A DNA stretch of 64,000 nucleotides from Desulfosporosinus sp. HMP52. GTDB lineage: Bacteria > Bacillota > Desulfitobacteriia > Desulfitobacteriales > Desulfitobacteriaceae. Below are positions 16,564-25,460 of this stretch, piece after piece. The stretch covers positions 1 to 64,000 of the forward strand of contig NZ_JMGA01000009.1 of the NCBI RefSeq assembly GCF_000765145.1, read 5' to 3'. A program made the translations under genes and the position numbers. How positions within the stretch are numbered: the first letter of the stretch is position 1; the number at the start of each line of letters is the position of its first letter. Under the pieces are notes generated by a model that made no database searches, had not been told where the DNA came from, and was given only the letters and a program-made list of their open reading frames with translations.

Positions 16564-18924
16564 ATGGCTTATACAGTTGTAGGAAAAAGCGTTAGAAGAG
16601 TCGATGCTGTAGCCAAGGTGACGGGCAAGGCCAAATATACGGATGATTTTTCTGAACGAAATATGTTAGTTGGGAAAATTCTGCACAGTCCCTATGCGCA
16701 TGCCCTTGTTAAATCAATCGATGTCAGTAAGGCGAAAGCCTTACCGGGGGTTGAGGCTGTTCTTACGTACAAGGATTTGCCGGATATTCGCTATGCTACA
16801 GCAATCCCGGGTATAATCGAGGCTATTGCTACTGATGACGTGACTGTTGCTGAGCTTAAATATGGTACGGCGGGGCATCCGTATTCTCTTGAGGAAAATC
16901 ATCGGGATAAAGAGGATCGTAATATTTTAACTCGGAAAGCTAGATTTGTAGGAGACAATATTGCAGCAGTGGTTGCCGTCGATGATTTGACTGCCTCGAA
17001 GGCTTTAAAATTAATTGAGGTGGAATACGAAGAGTTAGAAGTTTTAACAAGTACTGATGCGGCACTTAAAGAAGGAGCACCTCTCATTCATGATGATTGC
17101 GAGGGGAACATCCTGTCTTCCCATGGATATGAAATAGGAAATCTTGAAGAAGCTTTACAGGAATCGGATCATGTCATTGAAGGGGAATATGAGACCAGCA
17201 TTGTTCAGCATTGTCATTTAGAAAATCAAGTATCTCATGCTTATGTTGATTCGGACCGAAGAATTGTTATCATGACCTCGACTCAGATTCCTCATATTGT
17301 GCGCAGGATTGTCGCTCAATCCCTTGGGATCTCCTGGGGTCGGGTGCGGGTGATCAAGCCTTATATCGGAGGTGGGTTCGGTAATAAGCAGGATGTTTGT
17401 ATTGAGCCCTTAAATGCTGCCATGAGCTTAGCTGTCGGTGGCCGACCTGTAAGATTGGAACTATCCCGTGAAGAGGCAATGATTGATACTCGTACTCGTC
17501 ATGCCTTTAAATTTAAAATTCGGACAGGGATTAACAATGACGGAAAAATCAATGGTATTCATATATCCGCCGTCTCAAACACGGGGGCGTATGCATCTCA
17601 CGGACATTCCATTGCCAGCAGCGGGGGAGGAAAGTTCCGTTATCTTTACCCGACCAAGGCCTTAAAATATGATCCGATAACTGTGTACACTAACCTGCCG
17701 GTGGCTGGGGCAATGCGTGGGTATGGTACTCCTCAGATCTTCTTCGCCTTTGAATCCCACATCGAGGATATTGCCAAAAAGCTTAACCTGGATCCTATCG
17801 AGATTCGGAAGAAAAATGTTGTCAAGGAAGGTCATGTCGACCCGTTAAGTAAAAACACAATTCGAAGCTGCAGTATCCGTGAGTGTATCGATAAAGGCAG
17901 AGAGTTAATTAAGTGGGATGCTAAGAAAGCCTTGTATAAGAACCAAACCGGAGATATCCGTCGAGGGTTGGGGATGGCTTGCTTTAGCTATGCTTCAGGA
18001 ACCTATCCTGTAGCCTTAGAACTGGCAGGTGCTCGAATTGTAATGAATCAAGATGGTTCGGTTCAGCTCCAGCTGGGTGCTACTGAAATTGGTCAAGGAA
18101 GCGACACGGTTTTTGCTCAAATGGTGTCTGAGGTTCTGGGAATTCCCATGTATATGGTGCATGTAATAAGTACCCAGGATACGGATATTACCCCCTTTGA
18201 TACTGGGTCCTATGCCTCCAGACAAACTTATGTCTCAGGGATGGCTGTGGAAAAGGCAGCCTTAGAGGTGAAAAAGAAAGTTCTTGCTTTTGCCAGCAGC
18301 ATGACAGATATTCCCGCTCATCTGTTAGACCTTAAGGAGCAATCAGTTGTTTTTAAAGATTCGGGAGAAAAGGTCCTTGGCCTGGAAGTGGTAGCGATGC
18401 AGTCCTATTATGACAGAGTTAATGCAGAGCCCATAACCAGCGATGTCTCCAATAATGCTCGTATTAATGCCATACCTTTTGGGGTTACTTTCACCGAAGT
18501 AGAAGTGGATATGAAGACTGGAAAAATTAAGATTTTAGAAATCTACAATGTCCATGACTCAGGTAAGATTGTCAATCCTCTTTTGGCAGAAGGACAAGTT
18601 CATGGCGGAGTCAGCATGGCCATCGGTTATGCCTTGTCAGAGCAATTGCTCTTTGATGAGAAGACGGGTAAACCTCTTAATAATAATTTGTTGGATTATA
18701 AACTTCCGACCATCATGGATACTCCGGATATTGGCGCGGCCTTTGTTGAGAAAGAGGACCCTACCGGACCCTTTGGTGTCAAATCCTTAGGAGAACCTCC
18801 CATCGTTTCCCCGGCTCCGGCCATCCGCAATGCGGTACTGGATGCCACTGAGGTTGCTTTCAATCGGATACCCATGAATCCACAGCGTGTCTTTGAAAAG
18901 TTTAAAGAAAAGGGATTAATCTAG
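16564..18924 (+). CDS. xdhA: Xanthine dehydrogenase, molybdenum-binding subunit
   Basis: 786 residues of the molybdopterin subunit of a three-subunit xanthine dehydrogenase, which hydroxylates hypoxanthine or xanthine. Seen: start motif VGKSVRRVDAVAKVTGKAKY, the Moco loop GGGFGNKQD, MRGYGTPQ (Arg aligned with the substrate-binding Arg of bovine xanthine oxidase), and SLGEPP near the C-terminus with the catalytic Glu. The Glu that follows GGK in the mammalian enzyme is Gln here, as I recall for E. coli XdhA. Start chosen at the ATG after GGGAGG. It is first in an operon with the FAD and iron-sulfur subunits (gap 15 bases, then overlap) and ygfK, driven by a sigma-54 promoter. Confidence 0.9.
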   Translation: MAYTVVGKSVRRVDAVAKVTGKAKYTDDFSERNMLVGKILHSPYAHALVKSIDVSKAKALPGVEAVLTYKDLPDIRYATAIPGIIEAIATDDVTVAELKYGTAGHPYSLEENHRDKEDRNILTRKARFVGDNIAAVVAVDDLTASKALKLIEVEYEELEVLTSTDAALKEGAPLIHDDCEGNILSSHGYEIGNLEEALQESDHVIEGEYETSIVQHCHLENQVSHAYVDSDRRIVIMTSTQIPHIVRRIVAQSLGISWGRVRVIKPYIGGGFGNKQDVCIEPLNAAMSLAVGGRPVRLELSREEAMIDTRTRHAFKFKIRTGINNDGKINGIHISAVSNTGAYASHGHSIASSGGGKFRYLYPTKALKYDPITVYTNLPVAGAMRGYGTPQIFFAFESHIEDIAKKLNLDPIEIRKKNVVKEGHVDPLSKNTIRSCSIRECIDKGRELIKWDAKKALYKNQTGDIRRGLGMACFSYASGTYPVALELAGARIVMNQDGSVQLQLGATEIGQGSDTVFAQMVSEVLGIPMYMVHVISTQDTDITPFDTGSYASRQTYVSGMAVEKAALEVKKKVLAFASSMTDIPAHLLDLKEQSVVFKDSGEKVLGLEVVAMQSYYDRVNAEPITSDVSNNARINAIPFGVTFTEVEVDMKTGKIKILEIYNVHDSGKIVNPLLAEGQVHGGVSMAIGYALSEQLLFDEKTGKPLNNNLLDYKLPTIMDTPDIGAAFVEKEDPTGPFGVKSLGEPPIVSPAPAIRNAVLDATEVAFNRIPMNPQRVFEKFKEKGLI

Positions 18925-18939
18925 TAAGGCGGTGATGAG

Positions 18940-19821
18940 ATGTACGATATTAAAGGATACTACGATGCTGAAACCGTGAGCGAAGCAACTGCCCTGCTTG
19001 CGGAAAACCCTAATCTAAAAATAATTGCCGGCGGTACTGACGTGCTCATCAAAATGCACGGAGGGCAACTGGAAGATGCTGAGCTCCTGAGTCTGCGTAA
19101 GATTAAATCCTTGGAAAAAATTGATTTAGCAGATGATGGGACGATTGTTATCGGTGCTATGGCAACCTTTTCTATGGTTTTTCATAACACCATCCTGAAG
19201 GATTTAATTCCGATTTTAACGGAAGCAGCCATCTCTATGGGGGGGCCGCAAATCAGAAACATTGCGACCATCGGTGGAAACGTTTGTAACGGTGCCACAT
19301 CGGCTGACAGCGCCTCATCCTTGTTTGCTCTCAACGCTCAGCTGAAATTAGAAAGTAAAAATGGGGAACGGGTTGTTCCGATCCGGGAGTTTTATCTAGG
19401 GCCCGGCAAGGTTGCCATTAATCCCGGGGAAATTCTGACAGAGGTGCGCATAGCTCCCGAAGACTACAAGGGCTTTGCTGGGCATTATATCAAGTTTGCC
19501 ATGCGTGAAGCTATGGACATCGCCACCCTGGGAGTAGCTGTTGTTTGTAAAGTACAAGGTGGAAGTTTCGAAGAGGTTAGAATTGGCCTGGGCGTCGCCG
19601 GCCCTACACCTTTGAGATGTCTTGAAGCGGAAGAGTATGCCAAGGGTAAGAAAATCTCTTCGGATACCCTGGCGGAGATCGGGAAGCTGGCAGTGAAATC
19701 CACGAAGGCGCGAACCTCATGGCGGGCTTCCAAAGAATATAGGGAACATTTAGTGGAAGAGCTCACTCAAAGAGCTTTGAAGACGGCGGTTGTCAGTGCA
19801 GGAGGTGCGGAAGTTGTATAA
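18940..19821 (+). CDS. xdhB: Xanthine dehydrogenase, FAD-binding subunit
   Basis: 293 residues of the CoxM/XdhB family. FAD-binding motifs IIAGGTDVLIKM (about 28-39) and TIGGNVCNGATSADSA (about 110-125) are intact. The C-terminal CO-dehydrogenase-flavoprotein-like domain ends with RASKEYREHLVEEL. It passes electrons from the [2Fe-2S] subunit to an acceptor, usually NAD+. Its stop overlaps the start of the next gene, so translation is probably coupled. Confidence 0.9.
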   Translation: MYDIKGYYDAETVSEATALLAENPNLKIIAGGTDVLIKMHGGQLEDAELLSLRKIKSLEKIDLADDGTIVIGAMATFSMVFHNTILKDLIPILTEAAISMGGPQIRNIATIGGNVCNGATSADSASSLFALNAQLKLESKNGERVVPIREFYLGPGKVAINPGEILTEVRIAPEDYKGFAGHYIKFAMREAMDIATLGVAVVCKVQGGSFEEVRIGLGVAGPTPLRCLEAEEYAKGKKISSDTLAEIGKLAVKSTKARTSWRASKEYREHLVEELTQRALKTAVVSAGGAEVV

Positions 19822-20320
19822 ACGAATTGCCTTTACCGTGAATGGAAAAGCTTATAATTTTGAAGTGGATGTGCGAGAGTCCTTGCTGGATGTCTTAAGA
19901 AGTCATTTGGGCTTCACCGGTGCCAAGCAAGGGTGCGGGGTAGGAGAATGTGGTGCCTGTAGTGTCCTTATCGATGGTGTTCCTACGGATACTTGCATTT
20001 ACCTGGCAGTTTGGGCTGATGGCAAGGAGATTCGAACCATTGAGGGTGTGGCTGAAAAGAATGGCGAGCTTTCTGAGGTGCAGAAAGCCTTTGTTGACGA
20101 AGGTGCTGTACAATGCGGGTTCTGTACTCCCGGGCTGGTATTAACCACTACCGCCTTAAAAGAGAGTGGAAAAGATTACACCCGGGAAGAGTTAAAGCGA
20201 GAGCTGTCGGGACATTTGTGCCGCTGTACAGGGTATCAAAATATTTTAAAAGCAGCTGAAAAGTCTTTAGAGGGACATGTTTGCACTTGTGTTGACAGCC
20301 CTCATTATAAAGGGGAATAA
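19814..20320 (+). CDS. xdhC: Xanthine dehydrogenase, [2Fe-2S] subunit
   Basis: 168 residues from a TTG at 19814, chosen because AGGAGG lies 8 bases upstream inside the previous gene. It has the plant-ferredoxin-type cluster GCGVGECGACSVLIDG and the second cluster domain with CGFCTPG and HLCRCTGYQNI. Both [2Fe-2S] clusters are complete. It overlaps the FAD gene by 8 bases. The extra Cys-containing tail (HVCTCVDSPHYKGE) is short and of unknown meaning. Confidence 0.9.
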   Translation: MYKRIAFTVNGKAYNFEVDVRESLLDVLRSHLGFTGAKQGCGVGECGACSVLIDGVPTDTCIYLAVWADGKEIRTIEGVAEKNGELSEVQKAFVDEGAVQCGFCTPGLVLTTTALKESGKDYTREELKRELSGHLCRCTGYQNILKAAEKSLEGHVCTCVDSPHYKGE

Positions 20321-20327
20321 CAGATTT

Positions 20328-20357
20328 CTGCCGAGGAAGTCTTGGCTTCCTCGGCAG
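20328..20357 (+). terminator. Intra-operon hairpin between xdhC and ygfK
   Basis: CTGCCGAGGAAG (20328-20339) pairs perfectly with CTTCCTCGGCAG (20346-20357) over a 6-base loop. Only a weak T stretch follows (GTTTAAATT), so it may act as a partial terminator or as an mRNA-stabilising element that sets the ratio of xdh to ygfK message. Confidence 0.6.
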
Positions 20358-20395
20358 GTTTAAATTATATTAAGAGAATTGAGGCTTGGTAAATA

Positions 20396-23300
20396 ATGAT
20401 GAGTGATAAAATGATCCCGATTCCCTTCCCGAAGCTCGTGAATTGGATGCTGGAGGAGTACAAACGATCTCATACCATCTTTGGGGTTTCTGACGTTAAG
20501 TTTTTCCAAAAGAAAAACGATAACCAAATTGGACTTTTTGGAGAGACTATGGACACTCCTGTGGGTCCGGCAGCCGGTCCCCATACTCAGTTGGCTCAAA
20601 ATATTATTGCTTCCTATCTAAGCGGAAGTCGTTTCTTTGAATTGAAATCAGTTCAAATCATGGACGAATTAGAGATTCCTAAGCCTTGTATTTTGGCGGA
20701 AGATGAGTGCTATAACACTGAGTGGTCAACAGAACTCCCGATCATGGGCGCTTTTGATGAGTACGTAAAAGCTTGGTTTGCCCTTCATATTCTACAAAAA
20801 GAGTTGTTTGGGCAAAGTGACCGACGTTTTATGTTTAATATGAGCGTTGGCTATGACCTGAAGGGTATTCAATCTCCCAAAGTTGATGAATTCATTGAAG
20901 GGCTTAAGGATGCTTCAAATACTGAGGTCTTTAAGAAGTGCAAGGCCTCTCTGTTAGAGAGTGTTAATCAGTTTAAGTTTGTTGATCAAGCTTTTGTTGA
21001 GGGGATATCTCCGACTATTTGTACCTCTATCACCTTGTCAACCATGCACGGTTGTCCTCCGGCAGAGATTGAGGCTATTATTAAGTACCTAATCAGTGAA
21101 AAGAAACTGCACACCTTTGTCAAGATGAATCCAACACTATTAGGCTATGAGTATGTCAGAAATACCTTCGACAAAATGGGCTATAAGTATATTCAGCTTA
21201 AAGAAGAGTCCTTCACTCATGACCTTCAGTTTAATGATGGTGTGGAAATGTTGAAGCGTCTTAAAGTCTTCGCTAAAGAGAATAAAAAAGACTTTGGGGT
21301 GAAAATGTCTAACACCTTGCCGGTGAAGATTGGCAGATCTGAGCTGCCCGGGGAAGAAATGTACATGTCCGGGCGAGCCCTTTATCCCTTAACCATTAAT
21401 CTGGCCTATAAATTGGCCTCGGAATTTGATGGGGATCTGAATATCTCTTATTCCGGTGGAGCGGATGCCTTTAATATTGACCGGATCTTTGAAACCGGAA
21501 TCCAGCCTATTACTGTTGCCACAACCTTGCTGAAGCCCGGGGCCTATCTGCGCTTTAAACAAATGGCAGATATCTTAGATCCACTCATGGGTAAAAAAGC
21601 TACCGGCAAACTTGATATGGAGAAATTAAAAACCCTTGCGGAAAGCGCTTTTGATGATGCCAATCATATCAAGGAAAAGAGAGACCTGATCAATCGTAAG
21701 ACTGAGCTTAAGCTGCCGGTTCTGGATTGCTTCATCGCTCCTTGTACCGTGGGATGTCCTATTGAACAGGATGTTCCGGAATATCTCCGTTTGGTGGGAG
21801 AAGGCCGCTATGAGGAAGCCTTTGATGTGATTGTTTCTAAGAATCCATTCCCCTTCATCACAGGTACAATTTGTACTCATAACTGTATGACTAAGTGTAC
21901 TCGGTTGGATTATGACGAATCTGTTCATATCCGCGGCCAGAAATTAGTTGCAGCGGAAAAAGGCTATGATGCTTATATGCAAAAGCTTCCCACTCTTAAA
22001 CCTGAGTCAACGGCTAAAGTGGCGGTAATAGGAGCGGGCCCATCCGGACTGGCTGCTGCTTACTTCCTGGCTAAAGGTGGCCTGGAGGTTACGGTCTTCG
22101 ACAAGCGGGCGAAGGCTGGCGGTACTGTTGAATATGTAATCCCGGATTTTAGAATTTCCCGAGAAGCAATTGATAAGGATATTAAGCTTATTGAAAAAAT
22201 GGGCGTAAAGTTCGAGTTTGGCATTGATCCTAACTTTTCTGTTGCGGATTACAAAGCTAAAGGTTATCAGTATGTTTATCTGGCTATTGGGGCGGGTAAA
22301 ACCAACAATCTGGAAATCGACGGGGATCAAGAGCGGATAATGGGCGCGATTCCTTTCTTGGAAGCTTTTAATGCCGATAAAGATGCTTTGAATTTAGGGA
22401 AGAATGTTGCTGTTGTCGGCGGTGGGAACTCTGCTATGGACGCTGCCAGAGCTGCTCTCAGAGTCAAGGGCGTTGAAAATGTCTATATCGTATACCGCAG
22501 AACCAAAGATTACATGCCGGCTGATCATGAAGAACTGATTTATGCTGAGGAAGATGGCGTAATCTTCAAAGAACTCCTAGCCCCTGTTTCCCTAAGCGGT
22601 GGAATCTTTAAATGTCAGAAGATGGAGCTTGGTCAACCGGATAAATCCGGGCGTAGGACACCGGTAGCCATAGAAGGTGCTTATGATGAATTGCCGGTGG
22701 ATACTGTGTTATCGGCCATTGGTGAACTGATCGATTATGATTTGCTAAAACAAAACGGTATTGCGATTGGGGAAAGAGGTAAGATCTCCGTTAATGAAGA
22801 CACCCTTGAAACCAACGTGGAAAATGTCTACATCGGTGGGGATGCTCTCGTCGGGCCTTGGACAGTGGTTGGTGCTGCCAAGCATGGTACTGTAGCAGCT
22901 AAAGCAATTCTGGAAAAAGAGCAACGTGTCTTCAAGCAGGAGTATGTGAATCAGATATCCTTTGATAATGAAAAACAGTTGCTGGAGATTGCTGAAAAGA
23001 AAGGCGTTATGAAACCTGTTGCCGATCACGAACTAGAGTCAGAACGCTGTTTAGAGTGCAACAAGGTATGTAATATCTGTGCAGAGGTTTGCCCGAACCG
23101 TGCTAACCTTATGATTCCGGTCAATGGCAAGGGTTTGACTAATATGAATCAGATTTTACACGTAGACGGCATGTGTAACGTTTGCGGTAACTGCGGAACC
23201 TTCTGTCCCTATTCCAGTGAGCCTTACAAGGTTAAATTGACGTTATTCTGGACGGAAAAAGATTTTATGGATAGTCCTAATGTTGGCTTCTACTTCTTGG

Positions 23301-23464
23301 ATAACGGCTCGAATGGCGAGTTTATGCTGCGTTTTGACGAGCAGACAGCCAAGGTGAAGTTCGATCAAGCAGGCAATACAGATGCGAAAATTGACGATCG
23401 GATTTCAGCTTTTATTTGGACCATTTATAAAGACTATGAACACCTGTATAAAGTTTTGAACTAA
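20396..23464 (+). CDS. ygfK: YgfK-type multidomain flavin/iron-sulfur oxidoreductase
   Basis: 1,022 residues. The N-terminal half (about 1-430) has a dihydroorotate-dehydrogenase-like barrel (TPVGPAAGPHTQLAQNI, STMHGCPPAEIE). Next come glutamate-synthase-beta-like parts: the cysteine region CFIAPCTVGCP and CTHNCMTKC, an FAD fold VAVIGAGPSGLAAAYFLAKG and an NAD(P) fold VAVVGGGNSAMDAARA. The C-terminus carries two [4Fe-4S] motifs (CLECNKVCNICAEVCP and CNVCGNCGTFCP). It was first named a putative selenate reductase subunit; later work ties this gene family to anaerobic uric acid and purine breakdown, where a reductive step needs such an electron-transfer chain. The MM start is weakly served (GAGG). 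It sits in the xdh operon. Confidence 0.9.
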   Translation: MMSDKMIPIPFPKLVNWMLEEYKRSHTIFGVSDVKFFQKKNDNQIGLFGETMDTPVGPAAGPHTQLAQNIIASYLSGSRFFELKSVQIMDELEIPKPCILAEDECYNTEWSTELPIMGAFDEYVKAWFALHILQKELFGQSDRRFMFNMSVGYDLKGIQSPKVDEFIEGLKDASNTEVFKKCKASLLESVNQFKFVDQAFVEGISPTICTSITLSTMHGCPPAEIEAIIKYLISEKKLHTFVKMNPTLLGYEYVRNTFDKMGYKYIQLKEESFTHDLQFNDGVEMLKRLKVFAKENKKDFGVKMSNTLPVKIGRSELPGEEMYMSGRALYPLTINLAYKLASEFDGDLNISYSGGADAFNIDRIFETGIQPITVATTLLKPGAYLRFKQMADILDPLMGKKATGKLDMEKLKTLAESAFDDANHIKEKRDLINRKTELKLPVLDCFIAPCTVGCPIEQDVPEYLRLVGEGRYEEAFDVIVSKNPFPFITGTICTHNCMTKCTRLDYDESVHIRGQKLVAAEKGYDAYMQKLPTLKPESTAKVAVIGAGPSGLAAAYFLAKGGLEVTVFDKRAKAGGTVEYVIPDFRISREAIDKDIKLIEKMGVKFEFGIDPNFSVADYKAKGYQYVYLAIGAGKTNNLEIDGDQERIMGAIPFLEAFNADKDALNLGKNVAVVGGGNSAMDAARAALRVKGVENVYIVYRRTKDYMPADHEELIYAEEDGVIFKELLAPVSLSGGIFKCQKMELGQPDKSGRRTPVAIEGAYDELPVDTVLSAIGELIDYDLLKQNGIAIGERGKISVNEDTLETNVENVYIGGDALVGPWTVVGAAKHGTVAAKAILEKEQRVFKQEYVNQISFDNEKQLLEIAEKKGVMKPVADHELESERCLECNKVCNICAEVCPNRANLMIPVNGKGLTNMNQILHVDGMCNVCGNCGTFCPYSSEPYKVKLTLFWTEKDFMDSPNVGFYFLDNGSNGEFMLRFDEQTAKVKFDQAGNTDAKIDDRISAFIWTIYKDYEHLYKVLN

Positions 23465-23474
23465 TGCACATATT

Positions 23475-23512
23475 GAGAGAGGCCACATTTTCAAAATAAA
23501 TGAGGCCTCTCT
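23475..23512 (+). terminator. Hairpin after ygfK
   Basis: AGAGAGGCC (23476-23484) pairs with GGCCTCTCT (23504-23512). No T-run follows, so termination would be weak; it may protect the 3' end of the operon message. Confidence 0.45.
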
Positions 23513-23619
23513 GGACTCTAAGAACCTTAGAGAGTCGCAACTTCGTTTCAGTAGCAAGATTTAATTTTCTTATGATCGTATTGGTGGTCTGAATCGTCGT
23601 TATCAATACGGTATGGATT

Positions 23620-23725
23620 CCTATCAAAATGATAGGGTTACATAAGTGCCGAAGCAGAGTGGTCTGAAGGCAATGAGACGGGAATGATTTCTGAGTTTAC
23701 CAATAGATGATTATCAAAACGATAA
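23620..23725. promoter_or_regulatory. Two activator-binding palindromes upstream of the permease (UAS class 1)
   Basis: CCTATCA-AAA-TGATAGG (23620-23636) is a perfect palindrome and TTATCA-AAA-CGATAA (23711-23725) a near copy. A third partial site (TTATCA-ATA-CGGTAT) lies near 23600. They precede a sigma-54 promoter by 65-180 bases, the same layout as upstream of xdhA. Confidence 0.65.
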
Positions 23726-23788
23726 GCTTTATTGAGAATTCAGTAGGAAAAGGTCGTGTCTTAGCCATCTTTAGTTCAATCTGTCGAG

Positions 23789-23805
23789 TTGGCACGAATA
23801 TTGCT
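23789..23805 (+). promoter_or_regulatory. Sigma-54 (-24/-12) promoter of the permease
   Basis: TTGGCACGAATATTGCT is a near-perfect match to consensus, with GG (23791-23792) and GC (23803-23804) separated by 10 bases. The transcript would carry a leader of more than 200 bases before the permease start. Confidence 0.9.
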
Positions 23806-23866
23806 ACTGAAACAAAGCATGGGAGTAAATAGGCCTGACAAGGATCCTTGACCCCAAATTTATACT

Positions 23867-23919
23867 TTTGCTCTAGACCTTGTAAGTGATCTTAGGCTTA
23901 CAAGGTGGTTCGGAGCAAA
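23867..23919 (+). promoter_or_regulatory. Structured leader RNA hairpin
   Basis: TTTGCTC (23867-23873) pairs with GAGCAAA (23913-23919), and inside it CCTTGTAAG (23878-23886) pairs perfectly with CTTACAAGG (23897-23905). The two-helix stem lies in the long leader between the sigma-54 promoter and the permease. It does not show the conserved core of purine riboswitches. Whether it binds a ligand is unknown. Confidence 0.45.
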
Positions 23920-23981
23920 GTAAACCCCTTGAATTAGTTGCGGGACTTATCTCAAGGACGACATTCATAAGGAGGTGACTA

Positions 23982-24029
23982 TTGTTTTACTTATTCTACC
24001 GCATTGAAAATAAGGAGGAAAGTTACTAA
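23982..24029 (+). CDS. Possible 15-residue leader peptide
   Basis: A TTG at 23982 has AAGGAGG six bases upstream and opens the frame MFYLFYRIENKEESY. Its TAA overlaps the permease ATG (TAATG), and the permease's own AAGGAGG lies inside the frame. This layout suggests translational coupling or a regulatory uORF. The high Tyr/Phe content is notable. It may also be chance. Confidence 0.35.
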   Translation: MFYLFYRIENKEESY

Positions 24030-25378
24030 TGGCTAATACAAACAACGGTGTCGCACCGGTTGACGAAATGTTACCTCCCGGGAAACTCTTTTTGTATGGA
24101 TTACAACACGTACTTGCTATGTATGCCGGAGCAGTTGCTGTACCTTTGATTATCGCCGGAGCAGCAAAGTTAACACCGGCCCAAACTGCCTTTTTAATTA
24201 ACGCCGACTTATTCACTTGTGGAATTGCTACCTTACTCCAAACCTTAGGGATTTGGAAAATCGGAATCAAAATCCCTGTCATTCAAGGTGTAACCTTTGC
24301 AGCTGTAACTCCCATGGTTATCATGGCTCAGACCGGTGGGATGACCATGATTTTCGGATCTGTTATTGTGGCGGGTTTGTTTACGTTTTTAGCCGCACCG
24401 TTCTTTAGTAGGTTAATACGCTTCTTTCCACCGATTGTTACAGGTACAATTATCACCATTATCGGTATTTCTCTCTTGCCTGTCGGCATTAACTGGGCCG
24501 GGGGCGGAATCGGAAATAAGAATTTTGGCTCCTTATCCTTTATCTTCATCGCCTTTGTCGTTCTAATTAGCATTCTCCTCATCAATAAATTGTTCACGGG
24601 CTTTGTCTCCCATATCGCAGTTTTGTTAGGCTTGATCATCGGTCTTATAGTAGCCGTGCCCTTTGGACTCGTGAGCTTTGCAGATGTGGCTGATGCTCCT
24701 TGGATTGGCATCACAACACCCTTTTACTTCGGTTTCCCAATCTTTGATGCCGGTGCCATAATCTCCATGATTCTGGTTATGCTGGTAGTTATGGTTGAGT
24801 CCACCGGAGACTTCCTAGCTATCGGTGAAATGGTCGGTAAAAAGATCGGTCAAGAAGAGCTTACTGCAGGATTAAGAGCAGATGGATTAGCAACTGCCCT
24901 GGGCGGAGTCTTTAATGCTTTCCCTTATACTGCCTTTGCTCAAAACGTTGGCTTGGTCGGCTTAACCGGTGTCAAGAGTCGTTTCGTTGTTGCAGCATCC
25001 GGTATAATCTTGGTTGTTTTAGGCTTATTCCCAAAAATGGCTACAATCATTGCTTCTTTGCCTAACGCTGTACTTGGCGGCGCAGGAATTGCAATGTTTG
25101 GAATCGTTGCTGCCAGTGGGATTAAGACCCTGGCCAAAGTAGACTTCGAAAAGAATCATACGAATATTTTCATTGTTGCTATTAGTATCGGGATTGGGGT
25201 CATTCCTGTAATGGTTCCGAATTTCTTCCAAAACTTCCCTTCTTGGAGCCAGACCATTATGCACAGTGGAATTACCCTAGGTTCTATCACAGCTATTATT
25301 CTCAATGCTTTCTTTAATGGAAGCAAAGGTGCCGGAGATTTAGACGAACTTAAAGCTAACGCTGGAATTCGTGAGTAA
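24029..25378 (+). CDS. NCS2 family purine permease (xanthine/uric acid type)
   Basis: 449 residues with about 12-14 membrane segments. LYGLQHVLAMYAGAVAVPL near the start, VIQGVTFAAVTPM, and the nucleobase-ascorbate signature QNVGLVGLTGVKSR are clear. A conserved acidic/glycine stretch (VESTGDFLAIGEM) marks the ligand site. The NCS2 family moves uracil, xanthine or urate with protons; the sequence most resembles the xanthine/urate branch (PbuX, XanQ, UacT), but I cannot fix the substrate. AAGGAGG precedes the ATG. It is expressed from its own sigma-54 promoter, apparently under the same activator as xdhABC. Confidence 0.85.
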   Translation: MANTNNGVAPVDEMLPPGKLFLYGLQHVLAMYAGAVAVPLIIAGAAKLTPAQTAFLINADLFTCGIATLLQTLGIWKIGIKIPVIQGVTFAAVTPMVIMAQTGGMTMIFGSVIVAGLFTFLAAPFFSRLIRFFPPIVTGTIITIIGISLLPVGINWAGGGIGNKNFGSLSFIFIAFVVLISILLINKLFTGFVSHIAVLLGLIIGLIVAVPFGLVSFADVADAPWIGITTPFYFGFPIFDAGAIISMILVMLVVMVESTGDFLAIGEMVGKKIGQEELTAGLRADGLATALGGVFNAFPYTAFAQNVGLVGLTGVKSRFVVAASGIILVVLGLFPKMATIIASLPNAVLGGAGIAMFGIVAASGIKTLAKVDFEKNHTNIFIVAISIGIGVIPVMVPNFFQNFPSWSQTIMHSGITLGSITAIILNAFFNGSKGAGDLDELKANAGIRE

Positions 25379-25388
25379 TAGTAATGGG

Positions 25389-25420
25389 GGGTGAGAGAGT
25401 TTCCTCTCTCACCCTTTGCT
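25389..25420 (+). terminator. Terminator-like hairpin after the permease
   Basis: GGGTGAGAGAG (25389-25399) pairs with CTCTCTCACCC (25404-25414), followed by TTTGCT. The stem is strong and the T-run short, so partial read-through into the next gene is likely. Confidence 0.65.
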
Positions 25421-25460
25421 GATTATGGTTAAATTCGTACATTTGAAGGGGTTTTAGAAA

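Noticed and set aside
23810-24028. Purine or xanthine riboswitch upstream of the permease
   Set aside because: The conserved purine-riboswitch core bases are not found. A hairpin is present, so it is listed only as a structured leader.
24328-24714. Minus-strand open frame of 128 codons inside the permease
   Set aside because: Lies fully antisense to conserved membrane segments of the NCS2 permease and has no recognisable family.
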